From Clarkia xantiana subsp. parviflora (taxonomy: Eukaryota; Streptophyta; Magnoliopsida; Myrtales; Onagraceae): a stretch of DNA of 64,000 bases. Numbering within the stretch: position 1 is the first letter of the stretch; the number at the start of each line of letters is the position of its first letter. The stretch covers positions 11,153,066 to 11,217,065 of the forward strand of contig JAPTYO010000059.1 in the NCBI GenBank assembly GCA_036873135.1, given 5' to 3'. The notes below the pieces were generated by a model that worked only from the letters and a program-made list of their open reading frames with translations, was not told where the DNA came from and did no database searches. Of the stretch, positions 24,060-37,900 are shown in pieces. The position numbers and the translations under genes were made by a program.

Positions 24060-26280
24060 CAAATGCCTGCCACGACTTTCATGCACAGAGGGTCCAGTAC
24101 AGGAGGTGAGCAAAGACACCAAGCGGGTATATGGGTAACGAACCTCCTCCCGAGGATTCAAGACCACCACTACGTCCAAGTAACAAGGTACCAAGGGTAG
24201 TGAGGCCGGTAGTGAAACCGCCTACACCAGCCCCTCAGGAGGCGCCACCAGCGCCCACTCTTGAAGAGATACTACTTGTTCAAGAGCTGAAGCAGGAACC
24301 GCTAGTTCCTAATGCCAAATAGGTACCTTTGACGCCGGTACCACAATAAGAATAGTCTCATCGTCGACATGACGCCATTCGACTAAGAGCATTGAGACTA
24401 GTGCTACTTCGCATTCAAGGAGGAGCTATCATAGGAACCCCCCTCAGTATTTTTCTTATGCCATGCCACCACAAGATCAACCATTCGGGATGCTTGCAAC
24501 ACAGCCCCATCGAATGATATACCAATGTTCAATATGCATACATACGCCACATCAGGACAACCGATGTCCTCCCAAGTCGAACATCCAGTAATAGAAGGAT
24601 TCATGTTAGTCATAGATGAATTGATAGCATACTATTAGGCAATGAAATCTAGAAGAAACGGACCACCACCAGTGGCCCCGACAGACCAAGCCCCACCAAG
24701 GGACATCCCAAGGAGAGCTCAAAGTGAGGGACACCGTCCCAACAACACGACAAGGCAACCGCCTACTCAGGAGACAGCGCGACAGGTTCCAACCATTCGC
24801 GCAAGACAACCCTCGGTACACCTCCCCCAGGGATAGGGGGGCAGTCTGAAAGACAAAGCTTTGAGAGTGAAAATCATGGAGTCCCACACTAGTTTACTAC
24901 ATCACAACTACAATAGGGAGACTAATGAACAAACGCAGTGGGTGAGATCACACATAGCGTGTATGGAGGATACACCTCCACATAGTTCACCTTGGCAAGG
25001 ATGCGGCCTTATATTACTCAAGTGGAAGGAATACACACAATCTAATGGAGGAGGATAGTTACATTACATAGGAGGCAGGGGGTATCAATACCCCCACACC
25101 CATATCCTTCCCATATCCTCTTATTTAATTTAACTACATAACAATTCAACTCCCTGAAAGGGGTAGATACTTGATACTCGATACTATCTTGTTTTCCAAG
25201 AATAACCCTACCGGATGTCTTCGGACACCGTAATATATATATATAGGTTGACTACTAGAAGAGTCCATCAAACGCCACCGCCGACCAAGAGAGTAGCCGC
25301 CAAAGCTACAAGTCACTGACGAACACAAGTGTCGTCACTGATCAAAACACCGCCGCCGGCAACTATCTTGTCCGAACATGTTTGATTGGCACTACCGTTC
25401 GCTTAAGCTCCTCAAAGGAATGCATGAGGAATATATTGAGCATTTTCAAAGGGCACATATAAGGCCAAGACTCCGGGAAAGAATCACTAACAGGGAAGGC
25501 TCGCTTCCAAAAATGAGTTGAGCGCTCTCAACATCCTGTAGAAGAATTACCATAAAGTTCATAAAGGACTACCCCCTCACTACAACCTTCCACTAAGTAT
25601 CCTAGTGCAAAGTCCGTCGGAGGACGCCATCTGGCGTCAATATGCAAGGGGGCACCACCCAAGTCACAACATGTCTTCCCCGCAAAAACAAAGAGATTAC
25701 CTGTTAGCATAAGATGGGGTAACCGCGAGCACATCCCTCCAAAAAATGGGGAAACCATATCACATAGGCGACGCCCACCTTCAAGGGCAAACGCCTCCAG
25801 TGGATCTATATGCTTTCACAAAATAGCTAGGAAATGTGACTACACCTAGTAAGCCCATCTCAGGTAATGGAATACACCTCCATTAAGAACTCTTCAAAGA
25901 CCCCATAGCTAGCAAGGGAAGAAGAGCGACGCCATCATCAAGCTCTCAAAAAGGGATATGGAAAATATAGTGTTTCCACATAGTGATGTATTGGTCATAA
26001 CACAGGGGAATCGCTATCTTTGACATGAAGCAGATCATAACGCAGGAAGGGAGTCCACTTGACATCCCCCATGTCCAGATATTAACGATACTAGGAATGA
26101 GCCCGACATACCTAATACCAGGGGACCCCCTACTGGTAAGACTGGCTGGAACATCAACATACCCATTAGGGACACAACACTACCAAGGAGGCTGGAACAA
26201 TGATGGAAGGCGTATCCTTATGAGTATCCTTGCATTTATCCTTTCACAAATGGACTCCCCATTAGGGGACACCATCTAAT
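24060..26280 (+). pseudogene. Element A gag and protease remnants
   Basis: Short proline-rich reading frames (for example at 24131-24322 and 24642-24836) resemble the N-terminal gag linker of element D, including a F-G-M-L-A phrase near 24487. At 26025-26280 a protease relic is suggested by D-V-L-V-I-T just upstream, E-G-S-P-L-D-I-P-H-V, I-L-G-M and Y-P-L-G-T. The active-site Asp appears lost. Frames change and stops are frequent, so no protein is expected. Confidence 0.5.
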
Positions 26281-28679
26281 AGATGAGCACGTCCTCATTT
26301 TCGAATTATCATCATAAGACGGAGATCCTTGAACTCCGCATTATATTTACAATGATTGACATGTTTATCAAGATAGGTACGTGAAGATTTGAGATCGCGC
26401 CCTCACGATAGGCGCAAACCTCCACCAAGTCCACCACACTTGGATGGTTATGGGCACTCCTTCGCCATCTCAAAAGGAAGAAAGGCAATCATGGATAGAG
26501 GTCCTAACAGAGCAGACGCCGATAGAAAATTTTGCCATTGACGTCATGCAACAAGCACTGAGCAACTGACAACTATTACAAAGGAATAAGGGGGAGAGCC
26601 TCATCATTCCAACAACCCTTATCATTATGTGCATACACAATGTGAATACAACTCTCAAGAAAGCCGAGCGACAAGCCATGGAAACTAACGGTGGCAACCC
26701 CTATCCATAACAAGAGCCTTGGAAAATACTCTAAGGAAAGGACAAGACACATTGATCTCGACAAGCATCACCGGTTAAGAGGGAAAAAGAGGGAAAACAT
26801 GTTACAAGCCCTCCTCAAGAGCGAACACCGCTACTTGGTTCAATAAGAGAAGCGTTCGACACATCGGACACACATATGAGGAAAGAACAACCACAGCGTG
26901 CCAACTCCCATACCATGTGGAGAAGACAGCGACACATAACAATCAACATTCTACTCTCATAGTAGAAGAATATATATGGGAGATGACACCGAGCAAGAAG
27001 TATTCGGTGGTACTACGCCAAACTGACTCTTACAAGTAGTCAATAGAAGTAACGGGTTCCGATGATGAAAGGGGAGAAGTCTCTATTACCCACCCCACCA
27101 ACCCCATCAAGGGTACATCCAAGAAAAGTTTTACTCAGAAACGTGATCGTGATCAGTATGAAGAAAAAGTGCCGCAAGACACACCTATCATGCTCAAGCA
27201 AGCAAGCATAATCAAGCAAACATATGAATCAAGAGCCCAAGTCACGAGGGGCACCGAACAAGGAAAGCCAAAGTGGGTTATCATTCATAAGGCATAAAAG
27301 CACGATGTGACTACCGAGCAATTGTGAGGGCGCCACATGAACAAATGCTCGGCCCTCCACCGAGAAGATAGACAAAGACGTTGGGTGTACGACACTGTTT
27401 GGCCACATAAGCCCATGACACTACATATTCCATAAGGAAGGCACAAAGAATGAACAACAGCGGGAACCCTCCGTACGATCCGCCCAAGGTTGGCGACAAC
27501 AAGAATCGCTCTTGACAGGGCGACCTTCACACTGGGAATATATCCAGGTAACAAGCACTTTTCCACGGGAAAACCCATGTAAGGGATAACACCCCTATGA
27601 GAAAAGCAATACGAATAGAGCAGACTGCGCGACCAATGATCCATTTCACATAGTCTGATCTCGTCGAATTGAATCTAATGAGAACATAATGAACTAATCG
27701 AACCCAGTACAAGGATCAAATAGTTCAGACCAGTCGCATTGATAAACTAGTCCAAATGGAAAACATAGTAGGCAAGATAGTCCTACGCAAATAGGCATAA
27801 TCACATAGTATGTTTTAGCTAACATCTTGATTCAATTTCAAAGAATTTGCAAATGACTTGCAGGTTATAATACACGTCCTACTTCGGGAACAACACCAAG
27901 TACGGGCACAACTATATGGATAGGCAAGTCATACAACGACCTCTGACCTATACCAAGTATCTAATGGTCGGGCGTGACCTATTAGCGCAACTCATACCCT
28001 ACTTTGGAAAAATCACCAAGTAGTGGCAACCTTAAGAAGATGAGCAAGTCCATCAAGTGACCTCTGATATATAAAGACTATATAAAGGGAAGACAAGGTC
28101 ATATTTCTTATACACTATACTATGAAAAACACCAAGTAGTGACATCTATACAACAGCGGGAGCGTCCATCAAGGTTATATACAATCTCCAAACTGTTCTG
28201 GGCTGATCACCCAGTAGTGTTATTCAAGGATCATGGTTGGAAATATTACCAATTCCATGATAGCTGTGCCTTAGGGAACTACTCAAGGCGTCGTAGTTGG
28301 AACCAAAACCAATTTTGCGGTCGCTGTACCTTAGGGTACTGATTCAAAGTGGTGTGACTGGCAGAGACCATTATCACGATCACAATACCATAACACTAAT
28401 GTCAAAATGATATGATAGCAACAGGTACCTGGAAAGTGAAAACCAGGTATCATCTCAGAAACACCAGCGGCACAACCACTTATGTGATGTGATTTGCCTC
28501 CAGTCTTCAGGAGCTAACTCTGAAGAGATATTTTGAATATCACAAGTCCGGTCCCGTTAAGCGGCAGTGACACTACCAAGGATAGTTATGTTTCCGCGAC
28601 CGCTGGCTAAACCGATGAAGAGGCAACCCTTATGATAACAAGGCGTCGCCTACACGCCCCAAAACGCTGAATATCATAC
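26281..28679. other. Element A interior, no recognisable gene
   Basis: This is A/C-rich decayed sequence. I looked for the RT signatures seen in element B (F-M-D-A-Y-S-G-Y, Y-V-D-D) and integrase motifs, and found none. If element A ever carried pol, it is gone or beyond recognition. Confidence 0.4.
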
Positions 28680-29460
28680 GAGTCGCGTCTCGCCACAACG
28701 TAAGCTTGAAAACATCAAGTAACAGATACACCACCTTGGCGGAGTCGATACCGTCGCGACCCTGCTTCGGACAAGCCAAGTAGTGGTCATACAATGAAAA
28801 AACGCATCAGATTCTCGCAAGTAGCGTCTTGCACCAACGCCACATCTTGGACTACCAAGGGCGGAAAAACGCATTTGCAAGTATCACCTTGCCACAACGC
28901 TACTCCGAGGCATCGAGTATGCGGAATAAAACGTACCAAACCAAGCAAGTAACGTCTTGCCACAACGCCTTGTCTTAAGACGTCAAGAGGCGGAAAACGC
29001 ACTAACATTTGTAGTAGCATGTTAGGATAGCAAGTAGCGTCTTGCCACAACGCTACCTCAAGGCATTGAGAAAGCGGCTTAAAACGTACCAAACCGAGCA
29101 AGTAACTTCTTGCCTCAACGCTATCTTGAATCATCAAGTAAAGCTGTAAAGTGCAATCGTGAGTTGCGTCTCGCCATATCGCTATCTCAGGGCATTGAGT
29201 AAGCGGCTTAAAACGTACCAAATTATGCAAGTAACGTCTTGCCATAACACTACACTAAGGCATCGGGCAAGTGGATAAAACGCAACAAATAAAGCAAGTA
29301 GCGTCTTGCTAACAACGCTATCTCGAGGCATCAGATACACGGTCACAAAACGTGTCAACACATCGCAAGTAGCGTCTTGCAAACAGTGCTATGTCGAGGC
29401 ATCGACAAGCAAGCGATCTTCGTCAAGTATAGATAACATCTCAAAACAACGCCATACCTT
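28680..29460. repeat. Element A tandem array with CAAGTAGCGTCTTGCCACAA core
   Basis: About nine to ten degenerate units, spaced 60-90 bases, share a core near CAAGTAGCGTCTTGCCACAA followed by CGCTA, TCGAGGCATCGAG and AAAACGTACCAAA. The same core appears in the second array of element D (60095-60570), which suggests that A and D are related families. Confidence 0.75.
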
Positions 29461-29989
29461 GGTAGCAACCAAGAGGGGCATGTGTGAGATTGATATTATA
29501 GGTACCATCGGTAATGAATGTGATGAACGTCAAGTCCGGCACTACACCGGCACGACAAGATGGATAGCATCCTAAGAATAAGGAAGCATATCATATTCGT
29601 GATACATGCGTATTAAAATGCTAAGGCCATCAGGTAATAACCACGGCATTAACAACCTCAAGAACAAGAGGATACAACATGAAGTGTAAGCGTACACAAC
29701 CTAGCAGACGTGGGGGCATCCATAATAACAATGGTATGATATCCTACTCATGCTTATATAACCATACATTTCCATATGTCTTGAACAAGTATGATACAAA
29801 AGATAGACGAATGGCATACACGCCTAAGTCCCAAAAGCAAGTGTTTCCAAACAAAGATGCATGATAAGCATATAAGGGGTGGCTATCTACAAAGTGTGAT
29901 AAAGGAAGTCAGTCCATTAATCAAAAGCGGCAGCATCGCCGTCGCCATCATTAAACAAGGGAGTAGTATCCATAGCCCTACTTGAGAAA
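29461..29989. other. Element A, spacer between tandem array and antisense-gene remnant
   Basis: No gene or repeat was recognised in this stretch. It has the same decayed A/C-rich character as the rest of the element. Confidence 0.35.
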
Positions 29990-31345
29990 TTCGAAGAAGG
30001 AGCACGTCTCCCGTCAATTGGAGAGCAAGGTCTCCACCACAGGTCTCAATGACGACCTGAAACTTCACCTTGGCATCCACTTCAAAACTCGGGAGATACC
30101 TTATACTGAGTGATAATGTAAAACAGTCCCCTCGTCAATATTATTTACAAGTGCCTATGCCAAGTGCTCATATACAACCATGGCTTCATATTAATTCATT
30201 CTACAAGGCCGACTTACCTCGGCTCCAAGGGATGCAATGCAACCCTGATAGACAAGTTCGGAGGAGTCAAAAGTACAAGCCTTCTCCTTCAAAACGCACG
30301 TCGACTCTCTTAGTTGCTTCTGCTCAGTCCTATAGACATCAACCTCCTCGGTCAGCTCGAATTTAAAGAAGCCGAGGGTGATCGCATCAATGACAGCCTG
30401 AAAATGATAGGCACATGCCAGATAGTTAAAGTCTAACAATGGAAAGATAGGATAGAAGTATACTCACGGGGGCATACCGAGACAAGGCCCCGTTAAAAAA
30501 TGGAAGACCGGGCGAAACAGAGTCAGGAAACGCCCTACGATCGTCGGGGACAACATTAGCATTCATCATACAAACACCGATCTCAGGGGTCTCCAAAGAG
30601 GTACCCATCTCAGGGATCTCCAAAGAGGCACCCAGGCAGGTCTGACAAGGGAACCATAGAGAGGCCGTACCAAATCCTCTAGAATAATATGAGGTACCGG
30701 ATGAGGACTGTGTATCAATAAATAAGCAGTATACAACATCAAGGTAGATAGAGTATGAAGAAGAATGCACAACTTCAAAACGTGCCTTAGGGCCAAGCTC
30801 GAAAAAGATGGAGATACCATCACCATAAGAAGCAATATCTTGTAAAAAAGAGCACAAGCCTTAATCCGGCTAGCAACAACGTCAGTATCAGTGATCACGG
30901 CGTCAGTAGCCGCAGTGTCAACGCCAGCAGCTACAGTGTCAACGCCAGCAGCTGCAGTGTCAGCTTCATTGGCTGCAGCATCAAAGACGTCACTGCAAGC
31001 ACCATCAGCCCAAGATGCAGCATTAGCAGATACAGGATCAAGATCCCTTTTCCCCCTGCCACAAGGAGGAATGGGCACTTGACCATCTAGATCAGTCATT
31101 TTTTTCTTTTGGCTAAAGGAACTTTGAGAACCCCCAGCCACAGTGACAGGGCTCTTGTCAAACAAAGAGCTAGTTACCTCGGCAATACCGCCAACATACC
31201 CCAGAAAAGCAAGGAAGTCAATAAAAGAACAACCGTAGCATGAAGCATACAACTTTGGCAACAATAAGGTGTGCGTACACACCTTCAGCTTAAGACACCC
31301 TGAAGCCTCGGATGCCTTCTCAACAACAATAGGAGGCGTCACCTC
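29990..31345 (-). pseudogene. Element A antisense gene remnant (coiled-coil family)
   Basis: Read on the minus strand, blocks follow the order seen in the antisense genes of B and D. A segment near 31085-31040 reads I-P-P-C-G-R-G-K-R-D, similar to T-P-S-C-G-R-G-K-G in D. A block near 30600-30465 reads P-E-I-G-V, then V-P-D-D-R-R, then L-S-R-Y-A-P-V. A charged helical segment near 30390-30280 follows. A D/A-rich tail may end near 29990. Alanine/threonine repeats (A-A-G-V-D-T) occupy about 30980-30880. The frames are broken. Similarity of these blocks was judged by eye. Confidence 0.55.
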
Positions 31346-34026
31346 ATCCCTCCCAGAGTAACCTTGGAAGGGACGATCCGCCTATAACATTGACATTCTA
31401 TAAGCAAACAAAATGAGGGTCTACTACAACACCAGCTTGGCAAAGATCCAGCTCAGCATAACACTTCGGGGCGCAAAACCCTGAGTCTGTTGTGCAGCAC
31501 ATACGACCTTGATAGTCATCGTATCATATAATGACAACTCTGATGAAATCAATCGATAAGGGGAACAACTCGATACTCCAGATCCCAAGCATACTCACCC
31601 ACCCGCCCAGGTAAAGCAGCGCATCGAACACTGATGAAGACAAAACAAGCCGACTTAGTGTCAGATAGCATTGAAAGAAGGGCCAAGGGAAGATATCCCG
31701 TAGTATTGACAAATCACCAGTAGATCTGGACAGTATGGAAAGCACAAGATGATACGCGCTCAAACGATGTACAAGATCACCTTGGGGGCACGATAATACC
31801 TCCGACCTTACACTTAGTATAACACTGGAGGAGGTGAACAACAATGTCTACTTCACTCAAAGATCCCCATAGCAACATCAGACGTATACTCCCTTAAGTG
31901 ATAATTGAGTCAGGGCCATGTCATGATGTCGTGGTACAATCCCCCATAATATACGTCCGACCTCGACATTCGATCTCACCTACCGACCACAAGTCTTCAA
32001 ACTACAAGAGTAAACCACATGGCCGACATCAAAATAGATAGAGATCCCGTATGCGACTCATGATCAGATAATGCCTCAAATCCCGATGAATGATTGAGCT
32101 CAGTATTAACCATGGTGATCTACCTCAGACACCAACCATGAATCTTCTACTAAAACACCCTCCCTAGAGGAAGACTTCTGGGCCGGAACCACGAAATAAG
32201 AAGAGTCCTCGTGAGACTCATGATCAAATGAAGGTACATGTCTAAATGAGATATTAAACTCAGCTGAAGTAATAGGTAATAACCCAGACACCGACACAGT
32301 CTCGTGAGAGCATTCCCAATCCTCGTCAAGACCGATGTCAAGTAATGACCAGGAAGCATGACAACATGGTCTATAGATGAAGAACATTCACATGTCATAG
32401 TGACAACAATATGAAGAGCGATAGAGGTATAGTACTTGGTATAGAGGTAACTTAAGGAAGCACAATGCAAGATGAGACTGACATAAGGGTAGACACCTTA
32501 TGTCCGTGAAAATGACAATGCCCACCTAGGGGGCAACATCAGGAGCACATGCCATGAAGTGAAATAGACACAAGGAGTACGTCTACCACGGAAGCAAGAC
32601 AACCAACACTAAAAGGTGAGATGGACACAAGGGTTGACACCCTATTTCCATAACAATGACAATGCCTACTTCGGGGGCAATATGATGAATACATACTACA
32701 AGGTATGATGAGCACAAGGGTCGACACCTTATGACCGGGACGACGACAACACCATGGTAGGCGACAGGCGGGAAGAACAATACCTAACATCTATAATGAT
32801 CAACAACCCTATTATGAGGGAAGAATGATAAATTCAAGGGTTAACAACCTACACCCATAAAAGCGACAAGGTCACCTCGGGGCAGCATAACAACACAAGG
32901 GCAGTAGTCTAGTGTACGCGAAGAGATCAAACACCAGTATGGATACTACACCTACTAGGTGGAAACAATGCCTGATATAGGGACTGGCAATCCATTCACC
33001 ATGTGATGATCACTCCGCCTACCCTAGGGGGGGCAACCTTTCACATTTCAATATGATACATGGCAGACATGTAGGGAGACCCCCCATGTCTGACACCAGT
33101 GATACGTGATAAGGCGTTAAGGGTAACCCCCTAGGTCAAGTTTATGCAAATATGATGGCAATGCAAGCATAGCATACAACGCCATCGACGCGAGACCCAA
33201 CACCTCACGTCCAACGTATCAACAAGTCCACTTCGGGGGCAAATTTTTTTATAACTGTCTTCAAGTGATTACATGTTACTACTATATTTATCAACATGGC
33301 TATCAACCCGAATGGAAGCAATGATATTCCTACACGGCTATCTATCAACCCGAATGGAAGCAATGACATTCCTACACGGCAAACATACGGAATCTTCGAA
33401 AGATCAAAACTTTTTCAAAATCGGAAAAGAGGTAACCCCTTTCCGATTATATGCAATGATACAATCGTCCTTGACTTAATCATATACTGCAAGTTTATGT
33501 TACATGCCTAGGCATATTTTCATGATATATATACATGCATCCATATGCATCACTACTAGTGTAGTCAAACACTTAGTAACTCCCTCACCTATTACCATGT
33601 GTGCATCTAGGTGTCTAATAGCTATAGTGTTATAACATTTATAAGTTTCCTATCACCTGACATGACTGTGCCTATAGCACCATTACTTCCCATGATTGAT
33701 GATTCATATATTAGAGCCACATTGATACTCATCATCGATAGTTTCCCATGAAAGATATAAAATTTTCAATTCATTACCATGGTTGCATTCATATGCATTA
33801 CAATAAGTGTAGTAGAACACTTAGATCACTTTTGATAACACATGCATACATAGATACATACTTGCTAGTGCTATGACACTCATGAATTTTTTCATTATGC
33901 GTGATTACATCTATCGAAACTGACACTGTCACAAGTCAGACCTTGTAACACTCTCATAGGTGCACAGCATGTCACGTTGCCATTCATTCATAATCCATTT
34001 TATGGACTATACATACTAGTACCCAT
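31346..34026. other. Element A, upstream part of antisense region and spacer
   Basis: A minus-strand frame at 31844-31524 weakly resembles the first exon of element D's antisense gene (C-P-x-x-D-L-V pattern), but the match is poor. Between 32500 and 32800 three loosely repeated segments contain ACAAGGGT.GACACC. At 33295-33385 a 42-bp unit (ATCAACCCGAATGGAAGCAA) is duplicated. Nothing else is recognised up to the element B insertion. Confidence 0.4.
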
Positions 34027-34883
34027 TGATGGATATACGCCCAATTTGAACCCGTTGACTTCCAAACCGTTATATTTTTATCGTCCCATTACCGATTGTA
34101 AATCGAAACTTCAACCCGAACACTTCGCGAGAACATCAACGGCTCGAACGGGGCCGAAGCGCCTGTCCGGCCAAGGTAAACTCACCTAGGTGAGGTTGGG
34201 TGGCCACACCCGACCTCCCCTAGGAGAGATCGGGTCAGCCAACCCGATCTCTCCTAGGGGAGATCGGGTGGACCAACCCGATCTCTCCTAGGAGAGATCG
34301 GGTCGGCCAACCCGATCTCTCCTAGGAGGGATGGGGTTGGCCAACCCCATCCCCCCTAGGAGGGGTTGGGTGCCCTCACCCAACCCCTACCCTTGGGAGT
34401 CGGATTTCTCCCCCCCAAGGGCCCCTGCGCCATTTTCGGACACCCACACCCGGTTCACGTCGCCTACCTTCTCCGTATCCTAAGGTCTTAATTGTGCGCT
34501 TAAAGGTTAATTAATTGTGTTTAAAGGTTAACGATGTCATTAAGCCACCTTAATGACACCGTTGCCTATAAATACCCCACCTTCACAACTCATTTGATCA
34601 TCTTGGCAATTTGGATTATTTTGCTCTGACATCTCTCTAGTTTATCTCTCTAAGAAGAATACTAACTTAGGCATCGGAGAGGGTTCACCAGGCACCACCC
34701 CCCCCCCCTCCGTGTCTGGTACTACCCCTTCTGCAGGGTAGAAGGAGAGAGGAAGCAAAGGAAGGAAGGAAGGAAGGAAAGACATAGGCTAAGACAGGGC
34801 AATTCAGGAATACCGGATCACACACATCCCCAGTAAGGAGTGAGATCAAAGCCGACCACCCGTTGACCTCTCATAACCTAACA
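34027..34883 (+). repeat. Element B left LTR
   Basis: The 857-bp LTR has a TATA box TATAAATA at 34567-34574, then CTCTGACATCTCTCTAG, the core GGCATCGGAGAGGG and a C-run. U3 contains the hairpin array at about 34180-34400. A (GGAA)n tract lies near 34763. Confidence 0.95.
34180..34405. repeat. Hairpin array in element B U3 (six CCTAGG palindromes)
   Basis: Units of about 41 bases each centre on CCTAGG, with arms such as CGATCTCTCCTAGGAGAGATCG, and alternate with GGCCAACC-type palindromic joints. Left and right arms are near-perfect complements, so each unit can extrude as a hairpin. The right LTR carries seven CCTAGG centres instead of six. Confidence 0.85.
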
Positions 34884-34934
34884 CTTGGCGCCGTCTGTGG
34901 GCTTCGGACAGAAAGCCTAATTATCACCAGCTAG

Positions 34935-37900
34935 ATGGCAGGCGTATATGTCATTCATGGGGGTTATGGAGCTGGAGGAGAGTCAGCGAATGCCAGAGAA
35001 GCATATATGGCAGAGTTAGGGGCTCCTAAGCCAAAAGAAGAACAAGCAGAAGGAAAGAGAGAAGACATAATAGAATTTTCAAGAAGAGACATGGGGCATG
35101 TGTTACCAGACAACAAGGATGCCCTGGTCATAACAATGAAGATCACTGATATGGACATTGGGAGAATCCTAATAGACAGTGGAAGCTCACCCAACATCAT
35201 TAGCAAGAAAGTCCTCAACATACTAGGAGTAAGGCCAAGTAGCATAAAACAGGTTCACTCCCCCTTGGTAGGATTTTCAGGAGAGCCAACATACCCACTG
35301 GGGGCAGTCACACTACCTGTGACACTGGGTACAGGCCAGAGGCAGCTAAAGATTGATGTCCCATTCTTCATCACAGAAGAAATGGAGGAGTACAATGGGA
35401 TCCTGGGTAACACTACAATCAACAAGTGGGGTATGGTACCATCAACACTACATCAGAAAATGAAATTTCCCACAGGCCAAGGAATAGGGGAAGTAAAAGG
35501 CAACCAGAAGGTAGCAAGGAAATGTGCAAGGATTGCACTAGGCAAGAGGAAGAAAACAAGAGAAGTCCTACTAGTAGATGAGGACCCAAGAGAAGATCAT
35601 GGAAGACCAGCCCCCATGGAGGAACTAAAAGAGATACTCATAGAAGAACCCGATAGGAAGGCTAAAATCGGGACTGCCTTATCTCAGGAAGAGGAAAACC
35701 ACTTAGTAGCTTTACTAAGGGAATACAAGGATCTGTTCGCCTGGTCACCAAGCGATATGCCAGGGATATCAGAAGAAGTGATCTCACACAGGCTCAATAT
35801 AGACGCGGCAACGCGACCAACAACACAGAAGGTGATACCAATGGGAGGAAGCAAAAAGATAGCTATCCAAGAAGAAGTAGAAAAGCTACTAAAGGCAAAG
35901 TTCATCAAGGAAATCAGATTCCAGACATGGGTGGCAAACCCAGTACTGGTGAAGAAGCCGGGGGGAAGTTGGAGAATGTGTATTGACTATCGTGACCTAA
36001 ACAAGGCTTGCCCTAAAGACTCATATCCCCTACCAAGAATAGATCAGTTAGTGGATGCAACATCGGGTCATCAACTAATGAGCTTCATGGATGCATACTC
36101 AGGATATAACCAGATAAAAATGGCCCCTGAGGACGCCCCTCACACAGCATTCTATGCTGATAGCGAGATATACCATTACACGGTGATGCCTTTCGGACTC
36201 ATAAATGCTGGAGCAACATATCAAAGAATGGTCAACAAAATCTTTGGGGACATGATAGGGAAGACAATGGAGGCATATGTGGACGATATGATAGTCAAAT
36301 CCAAAGAGAAGAAGGACCATGTGGAGAACCTTCGCTCAACATTTGAGAGGATGAGGCAGTACCAGGTCCGTCTAAACCCGAAAAAATGCGCATTTGGGGT
36401 GCAATCAGGGAAATTTTTAGGCTTCATGGTAAGCCAGCGAGGCATAGAGGTAAACCCCGAAAAACTTCAAGCAATTGAAGAAATGCAGTCACCTACGAAG
36501 CACAAAGAGGTTCAACGACTGAACGGGAGGTTGGCAGCCCTTAACAGATTCCTATCCAAAATAGGAGACAAGGCATTACCCTTCTTTGAGGTACTAAGGG
36601 CAAACAAGAAATTTGAATGGACACCGAGATGTGAGGAAGCCTTCCAGCAACTCAAGCAACACCTAAAAACACTACCGCCCTTAGCAAAGCCTACACCAGG
36701 GGAGCCCCTCTACCTCTACATCTCCGTGAGCAATGTGGCAGTAAGCTCAGTGCTAATTAAAGAAGAAAACGCTGCACAATTGCCGGTATACTTCGTAAGC
36801 AAAACATTGGCAAAGTATGAGATCAACTACTTGCCAATAGAAAAGTACCTCTATGCACTGATTATATCAGCAAGAAAGTTGAGACCGTATTTTCATGGGC
36901 ATGAAGTAACAGTCCTCACAGACCAACCATTGAAACACCTCCTACAGAGACCAGACACATCGGGAAGACTGACCAAATGGGCAATTGAGCTAAGTGAGTT
37001 TCGCATTCATTTCGCCCCAAGAACAGCCATAAAGGGTCAGGCTCTAGCAGATTTTATCGCCGAATTCACTGGAATTAATCCAGACGAAGACTTGGGAGAA
37101 GTCAAAACTACATGCGAGGCAAGTAGTAGTCAGGAGAAACAATCAGAAGAATTATGGGAGATGCATACTGATGGGTCATCCAACGGAGGAGGTTCAGGTG
37201 CAGGCCTCTTACTATACCCACCAAACAGCGATACACCTATGCGCTATGCCATGGCACTTACCTTTAAGGCAACAAACAATGAGACTGAGTACGAAGCACT
37301 AATAACTGGCCTGAGAATAGCCAAAGGAGTAGGGGCAAAGCATTTAAGGGTCAAGTGTGATTCTCAACTAGTTGTCAATCAAGTGAAAGGAATCTACACT
37401 GCAAAGTCCGAAAACATGCAGAGATACTTACAGCAAGCCAAGGACCTGATAAAGAGCTTCCAAAGCTTCGACATTGAGTCAGTCCCAAGAGAACAAAACC
37501 AAGAGGCAGACGCCTTAAGTAAACTAGCCTTAGGGGCAGAAGCAGGCAAAGAGGTTCACTTCGTAGAGCAAAGAATGCAATCAGTGATAGAACAAATGGA
37601 GGTTCTAGCAATAGATGAAGCAGAAGCCTGGATGACACCAATGCGACAATACATCATGGAAGGAAAGCTCCCAAAAGATAAGGTGGAAGCAGTCAAGATT
37701 GAAAGGATGGCTAGGAATTACGCAGTGATGGACAATGAACTCTACAAGAAAGGATACTCCACACCTTTCCTCAAATGCATAGCATACCCAGAAACAGAGA
37801 GGGTGCTTGCAGAACTCCATGAGGGAGATGCGGGGTGCCATGAAGGAGCACGGTCAATAAGCCGAAAGGTCTACAACCTAGGATACTATTGGCCATCAAT

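Noticed and set aside
28680..29460. CRISPR-like spaced repeats in element A
   Set aside because: Units are degenerate, spacing is irregular and the host is a plant; this is a retroelement tandem array.
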